This document shows, one piece after another, positions 31,130 through 41,389 of a stretch of 64,000 nt of DNA (position 1 is its first letter; every line of letters starts with the position of its first letter). Below the pieces are notes generated by a model that worked only from the letters and a program-made list of their open reading frames with translations, had not been told where the DNA came from and did no database searches. Both the position numbers and the translations under genes were made by a program. This stretch comes from Rhodanobacteraceae bacterium (GTDB taxonomy: Bacteria; Pseudomonadota; Gammaproteobacteria; Xanthomonadales; SZUA-5): the NCBI GenBank assembly GCA_016717705.1, contig JADKFD010000100.1, positions 1-64,000 on the forward strand, in the 5' to 3' direction.

Positions 31130-32095
31130 CTACTTCGCCCCCAGCACCTGCCCCGCCGTCGGCGTCACGCGCTCGCCGCCAATGGTGAACGCAAACGGCA
31201 CCGACACCAGGGTGCCGCCGCTGTTGCGCTGGATCACGAAATGCAGGTGCGGGCCGGATGAGAACCCGGTGTTGCCGCTCTTGGCGATGACTTCGCCGGC
31301 GCCCACGTGCGCACCGATGCCGACCACCACGCTTTCCAGCGCCAGATGGGCGTAAACCGCCATGGTGCCGTCGCTGTGGACGATGCGGATGTTGTTGGCG
31401 CGATCGCCGAACTTGGCGATGTCGGTGCCGGCGCCGTAAAAGTCGCTCTCGACTGACATCACGACGCCCGCACGGCTGGCGCGCACCGGCGTGCCCTCGT
31501 CCATCGAGATGTCGACGGCGTGAAAACTGTGCGCGTCGCCATGACTGTACTTGCCGCCAAAGCCTTGATCGACGCGCAGCGACAGCGCCTCATCGAAGGG
31601 CAGCCGATAGACCGCCTCGGGATCGGGCCGGGCATTGGGGTCGCCGTGGACGTAGCGATAGCTGAAGCGATAGGTCCAGGCCTGGTGCTCGTCGATGGGT
31701 TGCACCTGCAGCACCTGCGACAGCTGCATTCCGGGGATGACCAGGGTACCCGGCAGCCGCGGCTCGCTGACGACATTGGATTCGTCTTCGAAATCCATCA
31801 GCACTTCGATCGGCCCACCGTAGCCGTTCCACAGCGAAAAACGACGATTGTTGGTCGGGCCGTCCTCGCGCAGATAGACCAGGCGCTTGGGGTCCACGTC
31901 GATCAACTGTTCGGACACCTCTGCGCTGGTATCGGTCGGCGGACTGTCGCTGAAATGCATCACCCCCGACTCGTCGCGATAGGAATAGATGTGCTTGGCC
32001 TCGACCGCGCCGCCGGGTAGCAGCACCAGCAGCGCCAGCAGACCGTTCAGCGCGCAGCGACGGCGATTCGAGTGGGTGGGATTCAGCGTTGTCAT
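31130..32095 (-). CDS. Secreted M23 family metallopeptidase with DUF4124-like N-terminus
   Basis: 321 residues. After a signal/anchor (LNGLLALLVLLPGGAVEA), a DUF4124-like segment IYSYRDESGVMHFSDSPPT precedes a beta-rich region. The C-terminal LytM/M23 domain has the zinc ligands in SFHAVDIS (HxxxD-type) and PHLHFVIQ. It is probably a cell-wall endopeptidase acting on peptidoglycan or glycine-rich peptides, located in the periplasm. The start ATG 32095 has GGAG upstream. That leader lies next to the edge of the 259-bp inverted-repeat element (32104-32362), which may carry the promoter or affect its RNA. Confidence 0.82.
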   Translation of the reverse strand: MTTLNPTHSNRRRCALNGLLALLVLLPGGAVEAKHIYSYRDESGVMHFSDSPPTDTSAEVSEQLIDVDPKRLVYLREDGPTNNRRFSLWNGYGGPIEVLMDFEDESNVVSEPRLPGTLVIPGMQLSQVLQVQPIDEHQAWTYRFSYRYVHGDPNARPDPEAVYRLPFDEALSLRVDQGFGGKYSHGDAHSFHAVDISMDEGTPVRASRAGVVMSVESDFYGAGTDIAKFGDRANNIRIVHSDGTMAVYAHLALESVVVGIGAHVGAGEVIAKSGNTGFSSGPHLHFVIQRNSGGTLVSVPFAFTIGGERVTPTAGQVLGAK

Positions 32096-32103
32096 TGCGC
32101 TCC

Positions 32104-32362
32104 AGGGACCCTCTGAACAAGTTCTGCGGCCGCGACGGCGGCTGAAACGGTCGCCAGCAAGGATGACACCGAAGGCCATAGCCTGCGCTCTGGGCGAGGT
32201 GTCAGACGCTGCTGGAGGCCGTTTCAGCCCTGCAGGTTGTGACCCATTTTGCCGCCGGTCGTTCCGGTCCTCGGCTTCGTAGACCGTGCACGACCGGACC
32301 GCGCCTGGCGGCAAGCAAAATGGGTCACAACGCGGCTCGCAGAACTTGTTCAGAGGGTCCCT
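32104..32362. repeat. 259-bp nested inverted-repeat element between two genes
   Basis: Perfect 25-base outer arms (32104-32128 and 32338-32362) enclose further exact pairs. GGCTGAAACGG (32140-32150) pairs with its complement at 32219-32229. GTTGTGACCCATTTTG (32236-32251) pairs with 32316-32331. A CCGGTCGT/ACGACCGG pair lies within that, and a TGACACC/GGTGTCA pair lies inside the first inner stem. The transcript or single strand could form a long stem with two branched arms. No ORF is convincing. The right arm supplies the stop codon (32361-32363) of the upstream SGNH gene, and the left arm ends 9 bases before the peptidase start. It could be a MITE-like element, a compound REP or a structured RNA. 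Confidence 0.85.
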
Positions 32363-33564
32363 AGCCTAGCGGACGAGCGCCGCAGCTTTCCACTGTTGGC
32401 GCATGCGGATCGTGCTGGCGCAGCTGCGTCACGCTGAGCTGGTACAGGCGTTCAGCCAGCAACGCCTGCCCGCGCTCGGACAGATGCACGAAATCGAAGA
32501 ACAGCGACTGATCGCTGCCATCAAAGACAGTGCCGAGGTCCACCGCAGTCAGCGTCGGATCGACCGCCAGACGTTGGCGCAGGTGCGCGCTGGCCTGTCG
32601 CTGCAGGCGGACGTGGCTGGCGATCGATGCGGCGACGATGGCCGCCTCGTCGCCGCGCGGCGTGGCGCGGTCGAACAGCGTCGGTTGCCAGACGGGGATC
32701 AGATCGATTCCATGGCGCTGCGCCAGCGCCGAGGCCTGCGTTACCTGGGTCAGGTAATGCTCGGCCGTTGCCGCCGCCAGTGCGTCGAGGGCAGCGGGCT
32801 GCGCAGCGGGCGGAGCGGACTGCAGCAGCCCGGCGATGCCTTCCAGGCGCAGCGCCCACGCGCGCAACTGCGCACCCAGTTGCCGCGAACTGTTGAACTC
32901 GCGGCGGCGGTTTTCCTCGTTCTGCGGCAGACCGGCCTGACCCTCCTGCAGCGCGGCAAAAACGTCGTTGGCGCCGTCAAGGAAAATGGCGAGGTCCGCA
33001 GGCGGTTGCGGGCAGGCCAACGCAGACTGGAACGCCGCCAGGCTCTGCCGCGAGACGTAGCCGGACTCACCGAAGTTGAGCACGCGCACGCCAAGTTCCG
33101 GCGCGCGCTCGGCATAGATTCGCTGCAGTTGTGCGGCGAGCGTGCCCTCGTTGCGGTTGCCGGTGCCCCAGGCGGTGGAGCCGCCGAACAGCCAGATCGT
33201 GCGCAGCGGCGGCGGTCCGCGCCGGCGGCGTGACGCGGAAACCGTGGGCATCGATGTCGATGAGGTCGCCGTCGTAGGGTTTGCGCCGCCAGTAGACGTA
33301 ACTCTCCCACTGCGTGTGTCGCGATGCCTGGTGTTCATTCCAGTACGCGTCGATCCAGTCGTCATCGGCCACCGCCGCAGCGCGCGAGCGTCCTGGAGCG
33401 ATGGCGCCGGGCTCCAGCGTGGCCATCGGGACCGGCTTGGGCAACACCGCGCGCAGGATCTGGTCGACGACCAGCAACAGCAGCAGCGTGATGCCGAGGA
33501 TCAGCCAGGCCTGGCCGAGCAGGCGCCCGGTTGCGCGCAAAGCGCCGAACGCGCGTCCGGTCAT
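32361..33564 (-). CDS. Membrane-anchored SGNH/GDSL-type hydrolase, one frameshift
   Basis: About 400 residues if one indel near 33220 is repaired. The N-terminal part (from ATG 33564) has one membrane helix (GQAWLILGITLLLLLVVDQIL) and the segment YVYWRRKPYDGDLIDIDAHG. The C-terminal SGNH domain starts with LFGGSTAWGTGNRNEGTLA (block I serine in GGST), has VLNFGESGYVS (block II), ADLAIFLDGANDVF (block III) and DFVHLSERG (block V, D and H). The catalytic residues are present, so esterase or O-acetyl-group activity on envelope glycans is plausible. The break falls in the linker before the catalytic domain, and the two halves only make sense as one protein. The stop codon overlaps a repeat element. 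Confidence 0.8.
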
Positions 33565-33577
33565 GCGGCGCCACGCT

Positions 33578-33653
33578 GTAGGTCACGTTGGCCAGCAGGG
33601 CCTACGTGACAACGGGAATCGTCACGCAGGCCTTTCAGGCCAACGTGACCTAC
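33578..33653. repeat. REP palindrome, GTAGGTCACGTTGGCC family
   Basis: Perfect 16-base arms at 33578-33593 and 33638-33653 contain inner imperfect copies (CCTACGTGAC/GTCACGCAGG). It is the same family as 8932-9044. It lies in the gap between the SGNH gene and sdaA. Confidence 0.85.
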
Positions 33654-33669
33654 GATGAGGTTGGCCACC

Positions 33670-35049
<1,380 letters not shown>

Positions 35050-35131
35050 GGCGCGCTTCCGGGCTCGACGCGGTGACGTCGGGGGCAGGGATTATGCTTG
35101 GCGCCAGTGACAACGGAACAAGCGATCGCGC

Positions 35132-35356
35132 ATGTCAGTCAGGTTCTACCACCGCGAGCAATGCCATTTGTGCGAGGAGGCGCTGGCGCTGCTGCATGAG
35201 GCAGGACTCGTCGGGGCGCTGACGATGATCGATATCGACAGCGATCCGGAACTGGGAGTGGCCTACGGCCTGCGGATTCCGGTGGTCGAGACTGGCGATG
35301 GGCGGGTGCTGGAGTGGCCCTTTGACCTTGAGGCGCTGGCGGTGTTGCTGTCGTAG
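35132..35356 (+). CDS. Small glutaredoxin-like protein
   Basis: 74 residues of the thioredoxin-fold glutaredoxin/DUF836 type: FYHREQCHLCEEALALL gives the CxxC pair (C11, C14), then a cis-proline in GLRIPVVETG and a C-terminal helix. It is likely a thiol-disulfide protein of unknown partner. It is divergent from sdaA. The last codon and stop lie in the arm of a REP palindrome. Confidence 0.8.
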   Translation: MSVRFYHREQCHLCEEALALLHEAGLVGALTMIDIDSDPELGVAYGLRIPVVETGDGRVLEWPFDLEALAVLLS

Positions 35357-35424
35357 GAGCGACGTGCACGTCGCGACCATCGATACCGGCGCGTCAACGG
35401 TCGCGACGCCGGCGTCGCTCCTAC
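35353..35424. repeat. REP palindrome, GTAGGAGCGACG family
   Basis: GTAGGAGCGAC (35353-35363) pairs with GTCGCTCCTAC (35414-35424), with inner GTCGCGACC/GGTCGCGAC pairing. It spans the stop codons of both convergent neighbours. Confidence 0.85.
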
Positions 35425-36542
35425 ATCGAGCGGCCGAGCACCTTGGCCAACGCCGCCAGCACCCGATCCACGCTGTCCGGGCTGCTGCTCGCACCCATCA
35501 GCCCGATACGCCAGATCTTGCCGGCGAGCGCACCGAGGCCGGCGCCGATCTCGATGCTGTGCTCGTCGAGCAGGCGCTTGCGCACCGGCAGATCGTCGAC
35601 ACCGGCCGGGATGCGCACCGCGTTCAGCTGCGGCAAGCGATGACGCTCGTCGACCAGCAATTCCAGACCCAATTCCTGCAAGCCGTCGCGCAGCCGCAAG
35701 TGATTGGCGCGGTGCCGCGCCCAGGCGGCCTCGAGGCCTTCTTCCTGCAGCATGAGCAGCGACTCGTGCAGCGCGTAGAGCATGTTGATCGGCGCCGTGT
35801 GGTGGTAGCTGCGGGCGCCTTCGCCCTGCCAGTAGGCCATCACCAGGCTCAGGTCCAGGAACCAGCTCTGCACCGGCGTCTTGCGCGCCTTGAGGGCCGC
35901 CACGGCGCGCTCGCCGAAGCTCAGTGGCGACAGTCCCGGCGGCGCCGACAGGCATTTCTGCGAGCCCGAATAGATCGCATCGGCGCCCCAGGCGTCGACG
36001 TACAGCGGAATTCCGCCGAGACTGGTCACCGCATCGACGATCGCCAGCGCGCCATGCTCATGGGCCAGCTTGATCAGCGCCTGGGCGTCGGACTCGACGC
36101 CGGTCGATGTTTCCGCGTGCACGAAAGCCAGCGCCTTGGCGCCCGGATTGGCCTTGAGCGCCGCCTCGACCTTGTTCAGATCGATCGCCGTGCCGAAATC
36201 GTCCTGCACCATAACCGCCGTCGCGCCGACGCGGATCACGTTTTCTTTCATGCGCCCACCGAACACGCCGTTCTGGCAGACCACGACGGTCTCGCCCGGC
36301 TCGATCAGGTTGACGAAGCAGGCTTCCATCCCGGCCGAGCCCGGCGCCGAGATCGGCACCGTCAGCAGGTTCTCGGTGATGAAGGCGTAGCGCAGCAGCG
36401 CCTTCAGCTCATCCATCATGCGGACGAATTGCGGATCCAGATGACCGATCGTCGGTCGCGCCAGTGCGCCGAGGATGCGTGACGGCACATTCGATGGGCC
36501 CGGGCCCAGCAGCAGACGGTCAGGCGGGATGAAGCTGGGCAT
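35421..36542 (-). CDS. Class V aminotransferase, alanine-glyoxylate / serine-pyruvate type
   Basis: 373 residues of PLP fold-type I. LLLGPGPSNVPSRILGALARPTIGHLDPQF is the family N-terminus (LLGPGPS...HLDP). The PLP contacts include VDAVTSLGGIPLYVDAWGAD and the lysine motif IYSGSQKCLSAPPG. HTAPINMLYAL lies near the active site. The C-terminal domain ends IEIGAGLGALAGKIWRIGLMG. It should interconvert alanine or serine with glyoxylate or hydroxypyruvate. It is neighbour to an L-serine dehydratase, so serine/glycine metabolism is a reasonable context. ATG 36542 (MPSFIPPDRLL) is chosen over upstream in-frame codons lacking family similarity. Confidence 0.88.
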   Translation of the reverse strand: MPSFIPPDRLLLGPGPSNVPSRILGALARPTIGHLDPQFVRMMDELKALLRYAFITENLLTVPISAPGSAGMEACFVNLIEPGETVVVCQNGVFGGRMKENVIRVGATAVMVQDDFGTAIDLNKVEAALKANPGAKALAFVHAETSTGVESDAQALIKLAHEHGALAIVDAVTSLGGIPLYVDAWGADAIYSGSQKCLSAPPGLSPLSFGERAVAALKARKTPVQSWFLDLSLVMAYWQGEGARSYHHTAPINMLYALHESLLMLQEEGLEAAWARHRANHLRLRDGLQELGLELLVDERHRLPQLNAVRIPAGVDDLPVRKRLLDEHSIEIGAGLGALAGKIWRIGLMGASSSPDSVDRVLAALAKVLGRSM

Positions 36543-36620
36543 GGCGGCATTCCTCGGCGGAAAGCCCGAGGGTAGCGCCGGGGCGTGCGCGGCGAAAGCA
36601 CCAGATTGGAGCAAGGGCTC

Positions 36621-36671
36621 GGGAGCGGGTTTTCCCCGCGAAAGCCCTCGCGGTACAAATCCGCTCCCACA
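36621..36671. repeat. REP palindrome, GTGGGAGCGGG family
   Basis: GGGAGCGGGTTTTCC (36621-36635) pairs with the complement ending CCGCTCCCAC (36671). Downstream, at about 36760-36779, a GTGCCCC tandem (three units) also occurs before the next stop. Confidence 0.75.
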
Positions 36672-36785
36672 TCAAAGGCAACGATTTACGGCAGCTTTGC
36701 TGAGAGTGGCGCAGCAAGAAGCGGCGAATCCGAATGGAGCCGCCGTGCGAGCCTTTCCCGTGCCCCGTGCCCCGTGCCCTGTTGA

Positions 36786-38657
36786 TCAGTTGTATTGGCG
36801 GCGCAGCGCAACACCACCCAGCGCGATCAACATGAGGGTCAGGAGCCAGTTGCCGAGGCCGCCACCGACCGGTACCGGGATCAGGTCGAGGGCGCCAGTG
36901 ATGCCGTTGATCGGCGTGCTTTGGCCTGGAAGCGCGGCGAAGCAACGATCGCCGAATTGCAGCGGGGTGTTGGCTGTCGCCGAGGTGTTGACGACCACGT
37001 TGGCCGCAACCTGGGCGGTGCTGCCCTGGCGCGTGCAATACAGGTCCAGACCGGTCGGACAATATCCAGTCACCTGGATGCGATCGGGCGCCGACAGGTT
37101 GATCGCCGACACCGTGCAGGTCGCCACTTCGTACACACCCAGCGTCCCGCTGACCTCGTTGGCCATCAACAGCAGGGCACGTTGGGTCGGGCTCTGCGCC
37201 GGACTGATGTAGGCCACGCCCTCGGGAGAGATATCGCCACCCTGCGCACTGCTGTAGCCCAGGCGAACCGGCTGCGCCGGGTTGCTGATGTCGTAGACAA
37301 ATGCGCCGCCAATCCGTTCCAGCCCGACGAAGGCAAAGCGGCGGCCACCGACATCGCCGATGGTGATCGCTTCCGGCTCCGGACCCTTGTTGTCGCTGCG
37401 CCCATCGAAGGTCGCCGGAGCGCCTTCGGAATTGAACAGGGTCGGCACCTGCGCGGCAATGACCTGCTCGAATTCATCGCCGCTGTCATAGACCAGCGCA
37501 CCGGTGGTGCCATCGAAGGCCGAGAAGGAGCGGGCGCCGAACACATAGATGGCATCGAAGTCGCCGTCGCCATTGCTGTCGCCGCTGCGGTTGGTGACGG
37601 TCAGGCGGCCGAGGTTGGCGTTCTGCTTGAGGGTTGCGGCGGTCGGAAATGTCGTCGGATCAAGAACGTAGCCAGCCGCTCCCACGCGGACTTCTTCGCT
37701 GAAGGCCGCGTAATCGCGCGAGTCGCCCTCGTTGGCAGTGAACACGATCGGGCGACCGCTGCTGTCGCTGGTGACGGCGATGGCGTCGGGCTGGTACATG
37801 CCCAGCACCGGGAAGTTGCGGATCGAGATGGCCTGTCCATTGCTCGCCCCATCGCGATCGGACGGGTCGAGAGCAGCGCCGGCGACATTGTGGTTCTTGA
37901 AGCCGAGCGCGAGGATACGGCTCACCGTCGCACTGGCGATGTCGATGACTGCCAGCGCGTTGGCCTCCTGCAGCGACACGTAGGCGGTGCGGCCGTCTGC
38001 AGTCACCGTGATGTACTCGGGTTCCAGATCCTGTGCGACGCTGGCGTTCAGGCCGAAAATGCGCACCGCGGCAGGCAGTTCGCTGTTGCGCGGGCCGCCG
38101 ACATTGAAATCGTTGAAGCGCACCTGGCGCACGGTCGCCGCAGCGACGCCGGCACTCAAGTCGATGATCGAAACCGATCCCTCAGGGTCGCTCGTGTAGT
38201 TCGTATTGGGCTCGCCTTCGTTGGCGACCAGCGCCAGGCGACCGTCCGGCGAAAAGGTGACCATGTCCGGCAGCGCGCCGACCGGGACATTGCCAAGCAG
38301 AACGCCGGCGGTGGAATAGAACGCAACCCGGCCGTTGTTCTGCGGCGTCGCATCCTGGATGGCGACGGCGACGATGCCATTGGCGACGGCAACACTGTTG
38401 GGGCTGCCGAACTGAGCCGTGCTGACCCGCTGGACCAAGGTCGGCGCGGCCGGGTTGCTCAGGTTGATGATGTCGAAGGTGGAATTGACGCCGTTGACGG
38501 CAAAAACCTGACGGGTCGCCGCGTCGAACGCGGAAATCTCGATTGAACCGAGTCCGAGTCCCGAACTGTAGCCGCCGATGCGCTGCAATTGCGCGGTTTG
38601 CGCCAGTGAGGCGGGCGCAAGCAGCAGCGTGGCGATGGCAATGGTCAACTGGCGCAT
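36786..38657 (-). CDS. Secreted choice-of-anchor I family protein with C-terminal anchor-type tail
   Basis: 623 residues: signal peptide (MRQLTIAIATLLLAPASLA), then a large beta-propeller-like domain. Motifs include AVNGVNSTFDIINLSNPAAP, PDMVTFSPDGRLALVANEGEP, ANEGDSRDYAAF and GPEPEAITIGDVGGRRFAFVG, as in choice-of-anchor I/alkaline-phosphatase-like esterase relatives with possible metal-binding DGDFD-type loops. A Ser/Thr/Ala-rich section with four Cys follows. The C-terminus IPVPVGGGLGNW then a hydrophobic stretch then ALRRQYN resembles CTERM-type sorting signals (Pro/Gly motif, membrane helix, basic tail). No exosortase or rhombosortase gene is seen here. Function is unknown; it is probably surface-linked. 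Confidence 0.72.
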   Translation of the reverse strand: MRQLTIAIATLLLAPASLAQTAQLQRIGGYSSGLGLGSIEISAFDAATRQVFAVNGVNSTFDIINLSNPAAPTLVQRVSTAQFGSPNSVAVANGIVAVAIQDATPQNNGRVAFYSTAGVLLGNVPVGALPDMVTFSPDGRLALVANEGEPNTNYTSDPEGSVSIIDLSAGVAAATVRQVRFNDFNVGGPRNSELPAAVRIFGLNASVAQDLEPEYITVTADGRTAYVSLQEANALAVIDIASATVSRILALGFKNHNVAGAALDPSDRDGASNGQAISIRNFPVLGMYQPDAIAVTSDSSGRPIVFTANEGDSRDYAAFSEEVRVGAAGYVLDPTTFPTAATLKQNANLGRLTVTNRSGDSNGDGDFDAIYVFGARSFSAFDGTTGALVYDSGDEFEQVIAAQVPTLFNSEGAPATFDGRSDNKGPEPEAITIGDVGGRRFAFVGLERIGGAFVYDISNPAQPVRLGYSSAQGGDISPEGVAYISPAQSPTQRALLLMANEVSGTLGVYEVATCTVSAINLSAPDRIQVTGYCPTGLDLYCTRQGSTAQVAANVVVNTSATANTPLQFGDRCFAALPGQSTPINGITGALDLIPVPVGGGLGNWLLTLMLIALGGVALRRQYN

Positions 38658-38805
38658 GGGTCCGGGTCTCGATAGCGGGCAAGCAGCGGACTATCGGCAC
38701 GACATATGACATCCATGTTGCAGGCCCCATTTGTCGGCCTGTTCATTCCGTTCGTCCTGTTGCAGCATTGGCGATCCATTACTGTCCGTCGGCTGTCGCG
38801 CGCCC

Positions 38806-41280
38806 ATGCCCGAAATTCTGGTCGTCGAACGTTCGGCGACGCTATGCAACCTGCTGGAGCGCACGCTGGAGTCGGCGGGTGTGGGCATTGCCAAGCACTT
38901 CGAGCGCTTTGGCGACGCGGTCGAGGAAATGCGCGAGCGCGTGGTGTCATCGCGCCTGCCCGCGCTGCTGGTGATCGGCATCCCCGAACGCGAGCCGGCC
39001 GAGTGCCAGGCGCTGCTGAAGATCGTCCGCGAGTTGACCGGTACCGCGTTGCCGCTGCTGATCCTCAGCCATGCGCCGCTGCCCCGGCTGGATGCCTGGC
39101 TGGAGCGGCGTGGTTCGTCGATGCGCCTGTTGTGGTCGCAGTTCTGGCAGGTGCCCGGCGCGATCAGCGAACTGGCGCCGAACCTGTTGTTCAGCACGCC
39201 GCCGGAGCGGGTGACGCCGCAAAGTCCGATGCGACTGCTGCTGGTCGACGACTCGGTCAGCGTGCGCCGCACCTATCACCAGTTGCTGACCCAGCAGGGG
39301 CTTGCGGTCGACCTTGCCGAGAGCATTGCCGAGGGCTTCGCGCGCGCGCGCGCTGGCCGCTATGACCTGATCGTGGTCGATTACTACCTGCCCGACGGCA
39401 CCGGCGACCAGTTGGTGCGCAAGCTGCGCGCCGATCCGGCCACCTCGGGCGCGGTGGTGGCGCTGATCACCGCGACCTACAGCGAGGAAGTGATCCAGAA
39501 GGTGCTCGATGCCGGTGCGGTCGAGTGCCTGTTCAAGAACGAGGTGATCACCCTGACGCTGGCGCGGATCAAGGCGCTGGCGCGCTCGGTGCAGGACCGT
39601 CGCCGCATCGAAACCGAACGGCGCCAGCTGGATGGCATCCTGCGTTCGGTCGGCGACGGCGTTTATGGTCTCGACGAGACCGGCGTGGTCACTTTTGCCA
39701 ATCCGACCGCGTGTCGATTGCTCGGGCAACCCGATGATTCGGCGCTGGTCGGCAAGGATGGTGGCCAGTTGCGCCTGAAGTTCCAGCGCGACGACGTGGC
39801 CGGGCGGCTGGAGACCTATTTCAACACCGCCGACGGACGCATGCTGCCCGTCGAGTGCAGCATGGTGCCGATGCTGGTGGGCGGCGAAGTGGAAGGTTCG
39901 GTCGTGGTGTTCCGCGACATCTCCGAGCGCAAGAGCGTCGAGCGCGTGCGCTGGGAACTGGATCACGACAAGCTCACCGGCTTGTCCAATCGGCGGCATT
40001 TCCTGGCGACGCTGACCGAATCGGTGGCGCGGCGCCGCGAAGGTGGCTACAGCGCGGTGCTGTTCCTGGATATCGACCGCTACACCCAGGTGCTGGAAAA
40101 CGCCGGTGAACTGGCTGGCCAGCAGCTGCTGGTCGATATCGGGCAACGGCTGCAGGCGCGTTTGCGCGGCTGCGATGCGCTGGCGCGGCTGGAGCACGAC
40201 CAGTTCGGTCTGCGCCTTGAAGATGTGCAACTGGAGCATCTGTACACGCTGGCTGACAGCCTGCGCGAGATGTTGCGCGAGGCGCGTTACACCGATCACG
40301 CCGGGCGCGTGCTTGGAATCACCGTGTCGGTCGGCGTGGCCATCGTCAGCAAGGATTCGCCATCAGCCGAATACGTGCTGGAGAACGCCCGCCAGGCCTG
40401 CGCCCAGGCCAAGCGCCGTGGCCAGAACCAGACCCAGATCTTCGTCGTCGAAAGTGATTCGCGCATCGCCAAGGAGCTCGAAGCCGGCTGGGCGCAGCGC
40501 ATCCGCGAGGCGATGAGCGAGGATCGCATCGTGCTGCTCGGACATCCGATCCTGCCGATTGCCAGTCTCGCCGACAACGGCAAGCCGGGCCGCGCCCCCG
40601 GAGAAGTGTCCGAGCAGGTTTTTGAAGTGCTGATGCGGATGGTCAATCGCGATGGCCAGTGGATCAGCCCGAGCGTGTTCGTGCCGCTGGCCGAGCGCGC
40701 CAACCTGATGCCGAAGATCGATTTGTGGGTGATTGCGCGCACGGTGCGCATCGCTACCCGCGTACCGGACCACGCGCCGGTATCCTTCGCCATCAACCTG
40801 TCCAACCAGACGCTGCAGGACGCAGAAGCGCTGGTGCACATCGAAAACACCTTCGCCAGCCACCGCGTGCGGCCCGATCGCTTCATCTTCGAGATCTCCG
40901 AGACCGGCGAGATCTACCAGTTGCACGCCGCGCGCCGTTTCATCACCCAGCTCAAGCGCTTGGGCTGCCGTTTTGCGCTGGACGACTTCGGCGCCGGCAA
41001 CAACTCGCTGTCGCATCTGAAGTGGCTGCCGGTCGACCTGGTCAAGGTCAGCGGCGAGTTCGTCGCCGAACGCCAGGGTAGCGAAGTGGATCGCGCCATG
41101 GCGATCTCGCTGACGCAGATGGCGCACTCGCTGAAGCTCAAGGTGATCGCCGAGCGTGTCGATTCGGCCAAGGCGCTGACCTGGCTGCGCGCGGCGCGCG
41201 TCGACTACGTGCAAGGTCATCTGTTTGGCGAGCCGACACGACTCGACGAGATAGATTTCGAGGCCTTGCAGGAGGCTTGA
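38806..41280 (+). CDS. Response-regulator-linked PAS-GGDEF-EAL protein, GGDEF degenerate
   Basis: 824 residues. Order: N-terminal REC-like domain without clear phosphate site (about 1-120), a second REC (RLLLVDDSVSVRRTY, phospho-Asp in IVVDYYLPDGTG), PAS (SVGDGVYGLDETGVVTFAN), GGDEF and EAL. The GGDEF signature is replaced by EHDQF (LARLEHDQFGLRL), so cyclase activity is unlikely. The EAL domain reads FEVLMRM at the first motif, but the Asn (INLS), Glu (FEISE), DDFGAG, Lys (VDLVKVS) and Glu of VIAERVD are kept, so phosphodiesterase activity is possible. It is probably a phospho-controlled c-di-GMP protein. The start ATG 38806 lies 148 bases after the divergent choice-of-anchor gene start (38657). 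Confidence 0.8.
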   Translation: MPEILVVERSATLCNLLERTLESAGVGIAKHFERFGDAVEEMRERVVSSRLPALLVIGIPEREPAECQALLKIVRELTGTALPLLILSHAPLPRLDAWLERRGSSMRLLWSQFWQVPGAISELAPNLLFSTPPERVTPQSPMRLLLVDDSVSVRRTYHQLLTQQGLAVDLAESIAEGFARARAGRYDLIVVDYYLPDGTGDQLVRKLRADPATSGAVVALITATYSEEVIQKVLDAGAVECLFKNEVITLTLARIKALARSVQDRRRIETERRQLDGILRSVGDGVYGLDETGVVTFANPTACRLLGQPDDSALVGKDGGQLRLKFQRDDVAGRLETYFNTADGRMLPVECSMVPMLVGGEVEGSVVVFRDISERKSVERVRWELDHDKLTGLSNRRHFLATLTESVARRREGGYSAVLFLDIDRYTQVLENAGELAGQQLLVDIGQRLQARLRGCDALARLEHDQFGLRLEDVQLEHLYTLADSLREMLREARYTDHAGRVLGITVSVGVAIVSKDSPSAEYVLENARQACAQAKRRGQNQTQIFVVESDSRIAKELEAGWAQRIREAMSEDRIVLLGHPILPIASLADNGKPGRAPGEVSEQVFEVLMRMVNRDGQWISPSVFVPLAERANLMPKIDLWVIARTVRIATRVPDHAPVSFAINLSNQTLQDAEALVHIENTFASHRVRPDRFIFEISETGEIYQLHAARRFITQLKRLGCRFALDDFGAGNNSLSHLKWLPVDLVKVSGEFVAERQGSEVDRAMAISLTQMAHSLKLKVIAERVDSAKALTWLRAARVDYVQGHLFGEPTRLDEIDFEALQEA

Positions 41281-41283
41281 GCC

Positions 41284-41369
41284 AAAGGCATCGCGCGCAA
41301 GCGCGCTCCTACAAGCTTGCCGCTGGTCCACGCAAGAATTGCAGGAGCGCGCTCGCGCGCGATGCCTTT
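41284..41369. repeat. REP palindrome, CGCGCAAGCGCGCTCCT family
   Basis: 27-base arms (41284-41310, 41343-41369) differ at one position. The stem begins with AAAGG and ends CCTTT, so on either strand it ends in a short A/T run. It sits between convergent genes and may be a bidirectional terminator. Confidence 0.8.
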
Positions 41370-41389
41370 TGATAGTCGACCAAACTCGC

